The notes: generated from the letters alone by a model not told the origin. A stretch of 64,000 bases of DNA from CAVYXF01 sp963772335 (GCA_963772335.1 CAVYXF010000007.1:62001-126000), one strand, 5' to 3'. Counted from the stretch's first letter, positions 40,814-50,726 are shown. A program made the numbers and translations.

Positions 40814-42440
40814 CAAGTCTCCAATTTCCCGTCTCACTGCCTTTGCCGGGAGCTGTCTCATCTTCGCCGCCCTTGCAGGCTTAGCTAACGCTGCAGATTT
40901 CGACACCTCGCAGCAGATCGGGCCCAACCCCGTTCTGCCGGAGCCGAATCCGCCGCTTCTGGCCAATCTCAAGGTTGCCGAAGTGGTCGGCTGGAACGAG
41001 GGCCAGATGCCGTCTGTCCCGGACGGTCTCAAGATCACGCCTTACGCAAAGGATCTTGCCAATCCCCGCTCGGTGCACACGCTGCCCAATGGCGACGTGC
41101 TCGTCGCACAGGCGCGCGGGCCCTCCGGCGAACCGGTCTCAAGGCCGAAGGACATCATCCGCGGCTGGATCATGTCGATCGCGCATGGCGGGGGAGGAGA
41201 GCAGAAAAAGAGCAATCTCATCACGCTTCTGCGCGACACGAACCGCGACGGCACGGTCGATGAAAGGCACGATCTTCTGACCGACCTCAATTCGCCCTTT
41301 GGTGTTGCCTGGTACGACGGGACGCTTTACGTCGCAGCAACCGATGCGATCCTCGCCTATCCCTACCAGCTCGGCAGCAATGAGATCACGGCGAAGCCTA
41401 AAGTGCTTACGCCGCTGCCCGGTGGACCCATAAACCACCACTGGACCAAAGACCTCGCGCTCAGTCCGGACGGGCGCTACCTCTATGCCTCGGTCGGCTC
41501 CAACTCCAACATCGTGGAAAACGGCTTGGAGGCCGAAAAGGGACGCGCCGCAATCTGGCAGGTGGATCGCGAGACCGGCGCAGCCAGGGTTTACGCTTCG
41601 GGCCTGCGCAATCCTAATGGTCTCACCTTCCACCCGGAGACCAACGTTCTGTGGGCGGTCATCAACGAGCGCGACGAACTCGGGCCCGATCTGGTCCCGG
41701 ATTATATGACATCCGTCAAAGAGGGCGCCTTCTATGGCTGGCCGTGGAGCTACTACGGCAATCATGTCGACGAGCGGGTTCGCCCGCAGCGGCCTGACAT
41801 GGTGGAAAAGGCGATTGCCCCCGACTACGCGCTGTCGAGTCATGTCGCCCCTCTGGGCATGACCTTCTCGATGAACTCGGCGCTGCCCGAGGCTTATCGC
41901 AGCGGCGCCTTCGTCGGCGAGCATGGCAGCTGGAATCGCAATTCCTTCAACGGCTACAAGGTCGTTTACATTCCCTTCGAGAACGGCACGCCCTCCGGTA
42001 AAGCTCAGGACGTCGTGACCGGCTTTATCGAGGGGGATCAGGCCCATGGCCGCCCGGTCGGCGTCGGCATCGACGGAACCGGTGCACTACTTGTCGCAGA
42101 TGATTCCGGCAACACCGTCTGGCGCGTTGCTGCAGCCGATGGCTCGGTTTCGCCGCAGCCGATCGGCACGGACCAGGTCAAGACCAGTGCCCTCGGCGGC
42201 GCACAGCAGACCGGCGGAACGGCCGGTGCTCTACCGGCAGGTTCACAATCGTCGGCCGCAACCAACACGCAGCCGCCCGCGAGCGGAGTTCCTGCCCCTT
42301 CGGTTGATGAGCAACTGACTGGCCAGCAGCCGGCCGCATCAGGGGGCGGAGGTGGTTCACCGCAACCATCGCAAACGCAGGTTGCGCCTGCCGTACTGCC
42401 GGAGCCCACGGTGCCGAACGGAGCGGCGAAAACCGACTAG
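40806..42440 (+). CDS. PQQ-type sugar dehydrogenase (L-sorbosone dehydrogenase family)
   Basis: 544 residues with a Sec signal peptide (CLIFAALAGLANA-ADF). A six-bladed beta-propeller follows: AQARGPSGEPVSRPKDIIRG, NHHWTKDLALSPDGRYLYAS, ASGLRNPNGLTFHPETNVLW, GEHGSWNRNSFNGYKVVYIP and PVGVGIDGTGALLVADDSGN. The blade motifs are those of soluble aldose/sorbosone dehydrogenases that use PQQ. The C-terminal 90 residues are Ala/Pro/Gly-rich and probably unstructured. Periplasmic; likely oxidises a sugar under stress conditions. Confidence 0.9.
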   Translation: MTSKSPISRLTAFAGSCLIFAALAGLANAADFDTSQQIGPNPVLPEPNPPLLANLKVAEVVGWNEGQMPSVPDGLKITPYAKDLANPRSVHTLPNGDVLVAQARGPSGEPVSRPKDIIRGWIMSIAHGGGGEQKKSNLITLLRDTNRDGTVDERHDLLTDLNSPFGVAWYDGTLYVAATDAILAYPYQLGSNEITAKPKVLTPLPGGPINHHWTKDLALSPDGRYLYASVGSNSNIVENGLEAEKGRAAIWQVDRETGAARVYASGLRNPNGLTFHPETNVLWAVINERDELGPDLVPDYMTSVKEGAFYGWPWSYYGNHVDERVRPQRPDMVEKAIAPDYALSSHVAPLGMTFSMNSALPEAYRSGAFVGEHGSWNRNSFNGYKVVYIPFENGTPSGKAQDVVTGFIEGDQAHGRPVGVGIDGTGALLVADDSGNTVWRVAAADGSVSPQPIGTDQVKTSALGGAQQTGGTAGALPAGSQSSAATNTQPPASGVPAPSVDEQLTGQQPAASGGGGGSPQPSQTQVAPAVLPEPTVPNGAAKTD

Positions 42441-42465
42441 TAAAACCGATCGACGATGCCAACCC

Positions 42466-42503
42466 CCAGATACTGTCCCACTTCGTTGTGAGGCAGTATC
42501 TGG
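42466..42503. repeat. 10-bp perfect inverted repeat
   Basis: CCAGATACTG (42466-42475) and CAGTATCTGG (42494-42503) around an 18-base loop, 26 bases after the dehydrogenase stop. Could be a transcript-end hairpin or a dispersed repeat. Confidence 0.5.
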
Positions 42504-42648
42504 ATGGGTGTCGAAGGCGGTCCGATCACCCTTCGGCAGGAATGACTGTGCTGCCCAAGTCTAAAGCCGCCATCTGCCACATGCGGCAGACCGCTGTCCG
42601 GGCGTCGACGGCTAGTCTGTCGTCTCGCGCTCGCCTTTCCGCCTGCCG

Positions 42649-43302
42649 CTAGATCGCATTTCGCATGCTGACGATTGCGTCGTCCGGCGGCATGGTGCAT
42701 CGCGCCCTATGGGTCGGGGCATAGTCGATGGCCCACACCTCGCCCTCGGACGAAGCTTCGAAGATGCGTTCCGGATCGCCCCGGCGCTTCCCTGTTTCCG
42801 CTTCGAGCTGCGCGATCGCATCGCCCACGCTGCGCTGTGTCTGCTCCGCCCCTTCGGTGAGAGCGCGGTCGTGCTGAATGACGAGCTTGATCGCAAGCCC
42901 CGTCCTGGGCTCGTTGAGGTCGATGAGTTTCGAACACATTTCCGGGCCGTATTTCCCCAGGAATGCGACTGCCGCCTCACGCGGCGAGAGCTCGGCAGCT
43001 CGCGCCTCAGCGATGGTCGCCTCAGGCAGCACGAGGGTGACCCCGCTTTCGGCGTTCAGCGTGATGGCGGGGTGTCCGAACCGGCTGGCGTGCTGTTCGC
43101 GCCAAGCATCATCCAGCCAGCCGGCCTGCACCGGGGCGACATTCACAAAGCAGGACGCAATCAGCGTGCAGGCGGCGTAGCAGCGCTCAGTGCGCCCCAG
43201 CGTTCCCCTGGCGTTGATGTATTTAGGGCTATGGGAAGCGAAGGGATGATCTTTTCCATGACCACCCATCTGGGATCCGCCAAATAGCTGAAAGAGATAC
43301 AT
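42649..43302 (-). CDS. protein of unknown function
   Basis: 217 residues from the ATG at 43302, which has GAGGAG eight bases upstream. A weak hydrophobic stretch (ACTLIASCFVNVAPVQA) begins about 45 residues in and could be a signal anchor. Later parts include VTLVLPEATIAEARAAELSP and FLGKYGPEMCSKLIDL. I do not recognise a family. Flanking sequence is low in genes; it may be a genome-specific gene. Confidence 0.55.
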   Translation of the reverse strand: MYLFQLFGGSQMGGHGKDHPFASHSPKYINARGTLGRTERCYAACTLIASCFVNVAPVQAGWLDDAWREQHASRFGHPAITLNAESGVTLVLPEATIAEARAAELSPREAAVAFLGKYGPEMCSKLIDLNEPRTGLAIKLVIQHDRALTEGAEQTQRSVGDAIAQLEAETGKRRGDPERIFEASSEGEVWAIDYAPTHRARCTMPPDDAIVSMRNAI

Positions 43303-43703
43303 CGGGGAAACTCCTCAGGTTCTTATGCTTCCTTGACATGATGTTGTGTGCCACCAGTCATTTGCGAAGCAGAGCTAAGCCGAAGCTGACTATATCAGGC
43401 GATCGGTTTACGGTGGTGCTCAGTTGGCAGCCCAAAAACTGGCACGCAGAGCTCTACTGCACGGCTCTGCCGCGGGGCTTCTTTCCTCAGCTTGGGGAAT
43501 AGCCTCTCAGGCCACCGCACTATTGCTATTGTCATGTAGGGTTTTGCCCTTAGCAACGCACTTAGATGTGCCTCGTGGCTATGATGGCCGACCGCCCGTC
43601 ATCTGACGTTGGCATTTGCCAATCTTGCTTATTTTAGAGCAGTGCATTCGATCAGAACACGAGCTTGTCACGAGATGCTGCTTCGGCGTCACCTCCACGG
43701 GCC
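43303..43703. other. intergenic region upstream of the pepF gene's 3' end
   Basis: About 400 bases between two minus-strand genes. A 60-codon plus-strand frame (43424-43606) has no ribosome site or domain. I see no repeat or RNA structure. Confidence 0.4.
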
Positions 43704-45575
43704 TCAAGCCCCTTCATATTTCTCCAGCTCATCGATCAGGCGCTCGATGACGCCGATGCCCATGGCCCAGAAATTCGGGTCGGTGGCGTCGAGGCCGAAG
43801 GGGGCGAGCAGCTCCTTATGGTGCTTGGTGCCGCCGGCGCGCAGCATATCGAGATAGCGCTCCTGGAATCCCGCCTCGCTCTTCTCGTAGACCGCATAGA
43901 GCGAGTTCACCAGACAATCGCCGAACGCATAGGCATAGACATAGAAGGGCGAATGGATGAAGTGGGGGATGTAGGTCCAGAACACGTCATAGCTGTCGCC
44001 GAGGTGAATTGAAGGCCCAAGGCTCTCAGCCTGGATCTCCATCCAGATTTCGCCTAAGCGCTCCGACGTCAGCTCGCCCTGGCGCCGCTCGGTATGCACG
44101 CGCCGTTCGAACTCGTAGAACGCGATCTGGCGGACCACGGTGTTGATCTTGTCCTCGACCTTTTGCGTCAGCAGGGCCTTCTTCTCGCGCGGGTCGGACG
44201 TGGCGGCCAGCAGCGCCTTGAAGGTCAGCATTTCACCGAACACGCTGGCGGTCTCGGCGAGCGTGAGGGGGGTGTAGGCCATCAGTGCGCCCTGCGCATT
44301 GGAGAGCACCTGATGCACGCCGTGCCCGAGCTCATGGGCGAGCGTCATCACGTCGCGCGGCTTACCCATGTAATTCAGCATGATGTAGGGATGCGCGCTC
44401 GGAACGGTGGGATGCGCAAAGGCGCCAGGCGACTTACCTTCGCGCACCGGCGCATCGATCCAGCTCTTGTCGAAGAAATTGCGCGCGACATCGGCCATTG
44501 TCGGCGAGAAGCGGTGATAAGCGGAGAGCACCATCTCGCGCGCCTCCGGCCAGGCAATCTTGCGGTTCGGCTCGGAGGTGAGCGGCGCATTGCGGTCCCA
44601 GAATTCCAGCCGCTCTTTGCCCATCCAGCGCGCCTTCATCGCGTAATAGCGGTGCGACAGCCGCGGATAGCCTTGCCGTACCGCCTCAACGAGGGCGTCC
44701 ACCACCTCCGGCTCGACATTGTTGGCGAGGTGCCGGCTATCGACGACGCCCTTAAAACCGCGCCAGCGGTCGGAGATTTCCTTGTCCTTGGCGAGGATGT
44801 TGGTGATCAGCGTGAACAGCCGCAGATTGTCCTTGAACACCCTGGCGAGCGCCTGGGCGGCGTCGGCACGCACCGCCCCGTCCGGATCGAGCAGCAAATT
44901 GAGCGTCGGCTCAAGCGGCAGCTTCTCGCCGCGCACATCGAAGCGCAAAGACGTCATCGTTTCGCTGAAGAGCCGGCTCCAGCCCGCACGGCCGGTCATC
45001 GCCTTCTCGTGGAACAGCCGCTCCAGCTCATCGGAGAGCTGATAGGGCTTCTCTTTGCGAACCTCCTCCAGCCACGGCTTGTAGCGCGACAGCGGCGGGG
45101 TCGCCATGGCCGCCTCCAGGGCCGCATCGTCAATGCGGTTCAGCTCCAGCGTCAGAAACAAGAGCTTCGAGCCGATATTGGTGAGCTTTTCCTGAATATC
45201 ACCGAAGAATTTCGCCCGTGCCGGATCGTCGGTCTTGGTGACATAGTTGAGATAGGCGTAAGAGCCGATCCGGCCCATCCGGTCCTGCAGCGCCTCGAAT
45301 TCGGTCAGCACGCGGGTGAGGCCCTGCGCGCCTTCGCTGGAGAGGATGCCGGCAAGCTTGCCCTGATAGCGCGCCGCGAATGTGTCGGCATCGCTGGCCC
45401 CCTGTTCCAGGTCGCGAGCGAGCACGGGGCTGTCGGTTGAAGCGTAGAGATCGGCGAGATTCCAGCCGGGCAGCTCTCCAAGTCCTGCAGCAGATGCGCC
45501 AGCCGCCATCGCTTCCGGCGAGGCTGGCGCGCAGCAGCTATGAGCCGTATCGGCGGGTGAGGTGCGATCGATCAT
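43704..45575 (-). CDS. pepF: oligoendopeptidase F, M3 family
   Basis: About 623 residues from the ATG at 45575 (GGAG seven bases upstream; an ATG at 45590 would add five residues). The zinc-binding catalytic motif is LAHELGHGVH, in the usual M3 position, followed by ETASVFGEMLTFKALL for the second metal ligand. The M3 tyrosine region (PHFIHSPFYVYAYAFGDCLV) is intact. A cytosolic oligopeptidase for short peptides. A Cys-rich patch HSCCAPASPE near the N-terminus is unusual but lies in a variable region. Confidence 0.95.
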   Translation of the reverse strand: MIDRTSPADTAHSCCAPASPEAMAAGASAAGLGELPGWNLADLYASTDSPVLARDLEQGASDADTFAARYQGKLAGILSSEGAQGLTRVLTEFEALQDRMGRIGSYAYLNYVTKTDDPARAKFFGDIQEKLTNIGSKLLFLTLELNRIDDAALEAAMATPPLSRYKPWLEEVRKEKPYQLSDELERLFHEKAMTGRAGWSRLFSETMTSLRFDVRGEKLPLEPTLNLLLDPDGAVRADAAQALARVFKDNLRLFTLITNILAKDKEISDRWRGFKGVVDSRHLANNVEPEVVDALVEAVRQGYPRLSHRYYAMKARWMGKERLEFWDRNAPLTSEPNRKIAWPEAREMVLSAYHRFSPTMADVARNFFDKSWIDAPVREGKSPGAFAHPTVPSAHPYIMLNYMGKPRDVMTLAHELGHGVHQVLSNAQGALMAYTPLTLAETASVFGEMLTFKALLAATSDPREKKALLTQKVEDKINTVVRQIAFYEFERRVHTERRQGELTSERLGEIWMEIQAESLGPSIHLGDSYDVFWTYIPHFIHSPFYVYAYAFGDCLVNSLYAVYEKSEAGFQERYLDMLRAGGTKHHKELLAPFGLDATDPNFWAMGIGVIERLIDELEKYEGA

Positions 45576-45782
45576 CTCTTGTCTCCGCATGTCAGCAAAG
45601 CGCGGGTGCTTGGAAAGCTGCGACCATGCGCAATCTGCGGTGCAATGTCAAAGTGACACAACTCCGCTGGCCGAAATTTGATGAACTGACCGGGATGGCG
45701 GACTTCAGGGCATTTTTACGCTTTTCGGGCACAATCCAAGGTTGGAATATCCGATCTGTTCGCGCTGCAGGTGAGGCGGCGC

Positions 45783-47276
45783 ATGAGCCGAAAGCTTTGG
45801 TGCAAAGTGAGCGTTATGGCCAGCTACATGCTTCTTGCGGGCAGTGATCCCGCCAGCCGCCAATTCGTCGAAGAAGCCGCCGCAAAGCTCGGCTTTTCCT
45901 GTCGCGTGGCTGTGCGGGTCTCGGCGCTCGAGGCCGATCTGAGGGCGCCTGACAGCTGCCTCCCGGCTCTGATCGTCCTCGACCTCGATCTCGCCGATGT
46001 CCACAGTCTGACGCTCCTGCAGCAGATCCAGAAGCTGGATCTCGCGCCCATTATCGTGCTGGCGAGCGGGCATTCAGCCTCCCTCGCCAAGGCGGCGCTG
46101 CGCGAAGGCGCCTCGGACTATCTGATGAAACCGCTCACCGCCGAGCGCGTCGAGGTCTCGATGCGCAATTGCCTGAAGATCAGCGTCCTGGAGGAGGAGA
46201 TCGTCCGTTTGAAGCGGCAGGCGGAGGGCAAGCTCGGCTGGAGCGACATCATTGCGATCTCGCCGGAAATGCAGCGGGCGCTCAGCCTCGCCAAGCGCGC
46301 GGCAGACGTCGACATCCCCGTCCTGATCGAAGGCGAGAGCGGCACGGGCCGCGAGTTGATCGCCAGGGCGATTCATGCGGCCGGTGCGCGCAGCGGCCAG
46401 CGCTTCGTTGCCCTCGACCTGCGCGAACACAGCACGCCTGGCAAGGAGAAGCCGGCGGAGGCGCTGATCGATGCGCTCTGGGAGGAGGCGGAGGGCGGAA
46501 CCGTCTTCATCCAGGAAGTCGGGGAACTGAGCGCCAAAGACCAGGAACGGCTCACGCAACTCCTCGCGCGGCGCGGCAGGGAAGGGGAGAACGGCAAATC
46601 CCGCAATGTCCGCCTGATCGCCTCCTCGAGCGCCGATCTGATCGAGCGGGTAAAGAATCGGCAGATGCGCGAGGATTTCTACTATCTCATCAACGTGTTC
46701 CCGATCTGGCTGCCGCCGCTTCGGGATCGCCTCGACGACCTCGCCCATCTGGTCTGGCACTATCTGGCCCGCTTCGCCGCCGAGGAGGGCAAGCACATTC
46801 ATGGCATCGAAAGCGAGGCACTGGCTTTGCTGCGCGCCTATAGCTGGCCCGGCAATGTGCGCCAGCTCGAGAACGCCATTTACCGTGCGGTTATCCTTGC
46901 GGAAAGCGATCAGCTCCGCGCCGATGACCTGCCGCAGATCGCTGCCCATGTCCGCGGCTTCCCGGTCCGCATCCCGCCGGTTCCCACCTTGCGCAGCAGG
47001 GAGCCTTATCGCGGACCGGCGATGCTCGGCTCTTCGCTCACGATTACGGCGCCAGCGTCATTCCTGCCGCCGGCCGCACCGCTCGGCATCCCGGCGCTGA
47101 CCGAGGAAGGCGAGATCCGCTCGCTGACCGAGATCGAGGCCGATGTCATCCGCCTGGCACTTGGCCATTACCGCGGTCATATCACCGAGGCGGCGCGCCG
47201 GCTCGGTATTGGGCGCTCGACGCTCTATCGAAAGATGCGGGAATTCGGCCTCGATATGCGTCACAATTCGGTGTGA
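45783..47276 (+). CDS. NtrC-like response regulator with degenerate AAA+ domain
   Basis: 497 residues: receiver (Asp in LIVLDLDLADVHSLTL), AAA+ domain with Walker A GESGTGRE, and a Fis-type helix-turn-helix (HITEAARRLGIGRSTLYRKM) at the end. The GAFTGA loop that touches sigma-54 is absent: between FVALDLREH and GGTVFIQEVGEL there is only PGKEKPAEALIDALWEEA. Walker B is changed too (FIQEVGE instead of FLDEIGE). So it probably does not activate sigma-54 and may bind DNA as a plain regulator. ATG at 45783 (GAGG upstream); 45816 is an alternative. Confidence 0.88.
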   Translation: MSRKLWCKVSVMASYMLLAGSDPASRQFVEEAAAKLGFSCRVAVRVSALEADLRAPDSCLPALIVLDLDLADVHSLTLLQQIQKLDLAPIIVLASGHSASLAKAALREGASDYLMKPLTAERVEVSMRNCLKISVLEEEIVRLKRQAEGKLGWSDIIAISPEMQRALSLAKRAADVDIPVLIEGESGTGRELIARAIHAAGARSGQRFVALDLREHSTPGKEKPAEALIDALWEEAEGGTVFIQEVGELSAKDQERLTQLLARRGREGENGKSRNVRLIASSSADLIERVKNRQMREDFYYLINVFPIWLPPLRDRLDDLAHLVWHYLARFAAEEGKHIHGIESEALALLRAYSWPGNVRQLENAIYRAVILAESDQLRADDLPQIAAHVRGFPVRIPPVPTLRSREPYRGPAMLGSSLTITAPASFLPPAAPLGIPALTEEGEIRSLTEIEADVIRLALGHYRGHITEAARRLGIGRSTLYRKMREFGLDMRHNSV

Positions 47277-47336
47277 TGCCGCTTTTCCGCCGCTCTTTTC
47301 TTTGCAAAACAGCTGGGGTCTGGCAGAAAATAACGC

Positions 47337-47372
47337 AGGGAAAATCTGTGCATAGATTTCCCTAGGTTTTTT
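47337..47372 (+). terminator. intrinsic terminator after the NtrC-like gene
   Basis: AGGGAAAATCT (47337-47347) pairs with AGATTTCCCT (47354-47363) apart from one bulge, and T6 follows at 47367-47372. It is the end of the NtrC-like transcript. Confidence 0.65.
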
Positions 47373-47407
47373 GCGTGCCGGCAAATCAGTAAGCAAGGGA
47401 CATAGCG

Positions 47408-49111
47408 ATGACGCGATGGGGCCTCGTTGTGGGTTTGGGATCGGCTTTGCTGCTTGCGAGCCCTGCGCGAGCGGTCGAGCCCGATGCACCGGAAGACCTC
47501 GTCACCCACGCCGACGCCATCTATTTCTCCCTGCACGACAAGCTCGCCAGCCGCCCCAAGGAACTCGGCATCGACAAATACGAGCAGACCGCGCTTTCGG
47601 CCTTCTATGACGGACCGCACGCCCCGCTCCTGTGGGTTTCCGAGAGCGGCCTCACCCCCCGCATTGGGCTCTTGCGCAAAGTCCTTGCCCGGGCCGACGA
47701 ATGGGGCCTGAACGCCAGCGACTATTCCGTTGCCGATGCGGACGAGCTGAAGCGCGGGGCCGGCTACCCCGTAGACGCGCTCGCGACCGCCGAGCTGCGC
47801 ACGAGCCTTGCCGCAATCCTTTACGCCAGGCAGGCCGAGGGCGGTCATGTCGAGCCGACCTCGCTCGATGAGGAGTATCTCGATCTGCATCCCGCACGGC
47901 CCGATCCGCTGGCCGTCCTCAAAGGCATCGCCGATGCTGGCGACCGGCTCGGCAGCTTTCTGGAGAGCTTTAATCCCCAGCACGAGCAGTTCCGGCTGCT
48001 CAAGCAGAAGCTTGCTGAGATGCGTGGCCGCGGCGGGCCGGCCAAGAATGCGGTGAAAATCCCGAGCGGCCCGCAACTGAAGCCGGGCGTGCGGCATCCT
48101 CAGGTGGCGTTGCTCCGCCAGCGTCTGTCGCTGCCGGCTTCCGATGTGATGTCCGACGGCCCGGAGGCCGATTATTACGACCAGGACCTCGCAGATGCGG
48201 TACGCGATTTCCAGACGCGCAGCGGCCTGCCGAGCAAGGGCATCGTCAACGCGGCAACCCGCGAGGCGCTGAACAGGGGCGTCTCGAGCGCGAAAGTGTC
48301 GAACATCCTGGTGAATATGGAGCGCTGGCGCTGGGAGCCGCGCGATCTCGGCGCCAAGCACATCTATGTCAACATTCCCGAATTCCTCGTGCGCGTGGTG
48401 GACCGCGGCCAGATCATCCACGAGGAGCGTATCGTCACCGGCTCGCCGGAGCACCGCACGCCGGTGTTCTCCGATGAGATGGAATATGTCGTATTCAATC
48501 CTTATTGGAACGTGCCGGAATCCATTCTGATGAAGGAGATCCTTCCCGCCGCGCGTCGCAATCCTGACTTCTTCGCCCGCAACAACCTGGAGGTGGTCTG
48601 GCAGGGCAGGCGCACCGTCGATCCTTATATGGTCGATTGGGAAGCGGTGAACCCGACCAAGATCTCGCTGCGCCAGCCGCCGGGCCCGCGCAATGCGCTG
48701 GGGCAGATCAAGTTCCTGTTTCCGAACAAGCACTCCGTCTACATGCACGACACGCCGACCAAGAACCTGTTCAATCAATCGGTTCGGGCCTATAGCCACG
48801 GCTGCATGCGGGTGCGCAATCCAGAACGATTTGCTCAGATCCTGCTTGCCGATCAGGGCTGGTCGGCGGGGAAGGTCCGCCAGGCGATCGACACGACCGA
48901 AGATTATCAGGTCACGCTCGACCGCAAGGTCCCGGTGCACATCATGTATTTCACCCTGTGGATGGACAAGCAGGGCGGCATGCGCGATTTCGAGGACGTC
49001 TACGGCTATGACGACCGGCTCAAGGTGGCCCTGAAGCTCGAATCGCCGCCCAAGGCGCAGCGCAAATCGCGCGAAAACTTCGATGCCGGAGAGCATGGCC
49101 TCGGCAATTGA
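47408..49111 (+). CDS. L,D-transpeptidase (YkuD/LdtD type)
   Basis: 567 residues with a Sec signal peptide (GLGSALLLASPARA). A scaffold domain (residues 40-200), a peptidoglycan-binding-type region with VRDFQTRSGLPSKGIVNAAT, and the YkuD catalytic domain: MHDTPTKNLF and SHGCMRVRNPERFAQILL, in which the Cys is the nucleophile. It crosslinks peptidoglycan (3-3 bonds) or attaches proteins to it in the periplasm. Length is typical for the YcbB/LdtD group. A close upstream terminator separates it from the NtrC-like gene. Confidence 0.95.
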   Translation: MTRWGLVVGLGSALLLASPARAVEPDAPEDLVTHADAIYFSLHDKLASRPKELGIDKYEQTALSAFYDGPHAPLLWVSESGLTPRIGLLRKVLARADEWGLNASDYSVADADELKRGAGYPVDALATAELRTSLAAILYARQAEGGHVEPTSLDEEYLDLHPARPDPLAVLKGIADAGDRLGSFLESFNPQHEQFRLLKQKLAEMRGRGGPAKNAVKIPSGPQLKPGVRHPQVALLRQRLSLPASDVMSDGPEADYYDQDLADAVRDFQTRSGLPSKGIVNAATREALNRGVSSAKVSNILVNMERWRWEPRDLGAKHIYVNIPEFLVRVVDRGQIIHEERIVTGSPEHRTPVFSDEMEYVVFNPYWNVPESILMKEILPAARRNPDFFARNNLEVVWQGRRTVDPYMVDWEAVNPTKISLRQPPGPRNALGQIKFLFPNKHSVYMHDTPTKNLFNQSVRAYSHGCMRVRNPERFAQILLADQGWSAGKVRQAIDTTEDYQVTLDRKVPVHIMYFTLWMDKQGGMRDFEDVYGYDDRLKVALKLESPPKAQRKSRENFDAGEHGLGN

Positions 49112-49304
49112 TCGAGCGCGCTCTGCTTCGCCTCTAGAAATTGCGGGCCGCTCAAGAATTTAGCGGCCAGCGTTAACCCTCCTTTAAATTGGCGGCTAGC
49201 AATGCAAACCGCCATGTTTTGCCCGCATTTCCACAGATACTGTTCCTTAACCAGACGGTGCCGATTATCAACTCACCGAGAGGTCGTTGAGTTGAGCGGC
49301 GAAT

Positions 49305-50726
49305 ATGCTATCCAGTGGGTTGAGGGAGATCGGACGCTTCGTCTTGTCCGATCATCATGAGGGAAATTTGAAAAACTCTCGGATTCTGCGCCGGCCTCGG
49401 CGTGGCCTTGCGGCTTTGCTGCTCTGCTCTGCGGTCCTTTGTGCTTCGCACTCGGTAAAGGCCGAAGACCGCACCCTCTCATTCCATCACATACACACGA
49501 ATGAAGACATTACCATTACCTATAAGCGCAACGGCCAATTCGATCAGGAGGCGTTGCAGAAGCTCAACTACTTCATGCGCGACTGGCGCAAGAATACCGT
49601 CATCAAGATTGACCCGCCGCTGTTCGATCTCATCTGGGAGATGTACCGGGAGCTGGGCTCGAAAAAGCCGATCAACGTCATCTGCGGTCACCGCACCGGC
49701 TCCACTAACGAGATGCTGCGCCACACCCGCGGCGGTCAGGCCAAGGGCTCAAAGCACATCACCGGCCAGGCAATCGATCTGCAGTTCCCGGATGTGAGCG
49801 TCAAGCAGCTGCGCAACTCGGCACTCATTCGCGAGCGCGGCGGCGTCGGCTACTATCCGACCTCGTCCATGCCTTTCGTGCATGTCGACACCGGCAATGT
49901 GCGGGCCTGGCCGCGCGTGCCGCGCATGGAGCTGGCGCTGCTCTTCCCCAGCGGCAAAACCAAACACATCCCGGCCGATGGTAAGCCGCTGACCAAGGGT
50001 GACTTCCGTGTTGCGATGGCCCAGCTTCAGGAGCGGGGAGGCGAGCTGCCGATTGCCGCGCGCGCCCGGATGAAGTCCGACACTGTTCCGACCCTGCTGG
50101 CCGGCCTTGCGGGCGCATCTGGATCATCGCCGAGCATAACGCCGGCCGTCTCAGCGTCTCCGGTGCAGCTGGCTGCCGCCGAGCCCGCCAAGCCGAAGCC
50201 TGCAGTGATGATGGCCAGCTTTGCCCCTTCTCTTCCCTCGCTTGGCCTCGAGCCGCCTTCCCCGAAGGCGCCAAGCCTGACCCAGCCGGTGATTGCGCCT
50301 GGGACGCAGCAGACCTCTGCGCGCGCATCGGATGTCGAGGGCTTCGCCAAGGACATTGTCAACCCCTCCCGTGGACCCCGGCTGCAGGAGGAGACGGTCG
50401 ACGCACAGCCCGACTATGACGACGACCATCCGGACGAGGACGCTTATCAGCCCTTCCCGGTTCTGCCCTTCATGTCCGACACGCCGATCGCTTCGATGGA
50501 TCTGAGCGATACTCAGGGGCAGACCCAGTTCACTCTCGCCAAGGTGCATACGCTGTTCGGTGAGCAGCGCGAGATGTTGGACACGCGCTTCCAGCAGGGG
50601 CTCCAATTCGCCGAGCTGTTCTGGGCACAGCGCTTCCGCGGCACTGCGGTCAACACGGCGCTGAGGCGGGTCGCCCGCATCGATGGCAGCTTTCCGGTCC
50701 GCACCGCGCAGCAGACGGCGCGCTAA
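49305..50726 (+). CDS. DUF882 periplasmic protein (YcbK-like, M15 peptidase family)
   Basis: 473 residues. A long leader precedes the hydrophobic segment GLAALLLCSAVLCASHSVKA, which ends in a Sec-like cleavage region; the true start may be a later codon. The DUF882 domain shows the M15-type metal motifs: CGHRTGSTNEMLRHTRGGQA, SKHITGQAIDLQFPDV and FVHVDTGNVRAWPR (His, Asp, His). The C-terminal 200 residues are Pro/Ala-rich with an acidic patch DYDDDHPDEDAY. Peptidoglycan-related hydrolysis is the likely role, matching its place right after the L,D-transpeptidase. Confidence 0.88.
   Translation: MLSSGLREIGRFVLSDHHEGNLKNSRILRRPRRGLAALLLCSAVLCASHSVKAEDRTLSFHHIHTNEDITITYKRNGQFDQEALQKLNYFMRDWRKNTVIKIDPPLFDLIWEMYRELGSKKPINVICGHRTGSTNEMLRHTRGGQAKGSKHITGQAIDLQFPDVSVKQLRNSALIRERGGVGYYPTSSMPFVHVDTGNVRAWPRVPRMELALLFPSGKTKHIPADGKPLTKGDFRVAMAQLQERGGELPIAARARMKSDTVPTLLAGLAGASGSSPSITPAVSASPVQLAAAEPAKPKPAVMMASFAPSLPSLGLEPPSPKAPSLTQPVIAPGTQQTSARASDVEGFAKDIVNPSRGPRLQEETVDAQPDYDDDHPDEDAYQPFPVLPFMSDTPIASMDLSDTQGQTQFTLAKVHTLFGEQREMLDTRFQQGLQFAELFWAQRFRGTAVNTALRRVARIDGSFPVRTAQQTAR

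Noticed and set aside
44094..45440. Plus-strand open frame opposite pepF
   Set aside because: Antisense shadow; PepF on the minus strand has the HELGH motif and correct length.
47261..49096. Long minus-strand open frame opposite the L,D-transpeptidase
   Set aside because: The plus strand has a complete, motif-bearing enzyme; the antisense product has no recognisable features.
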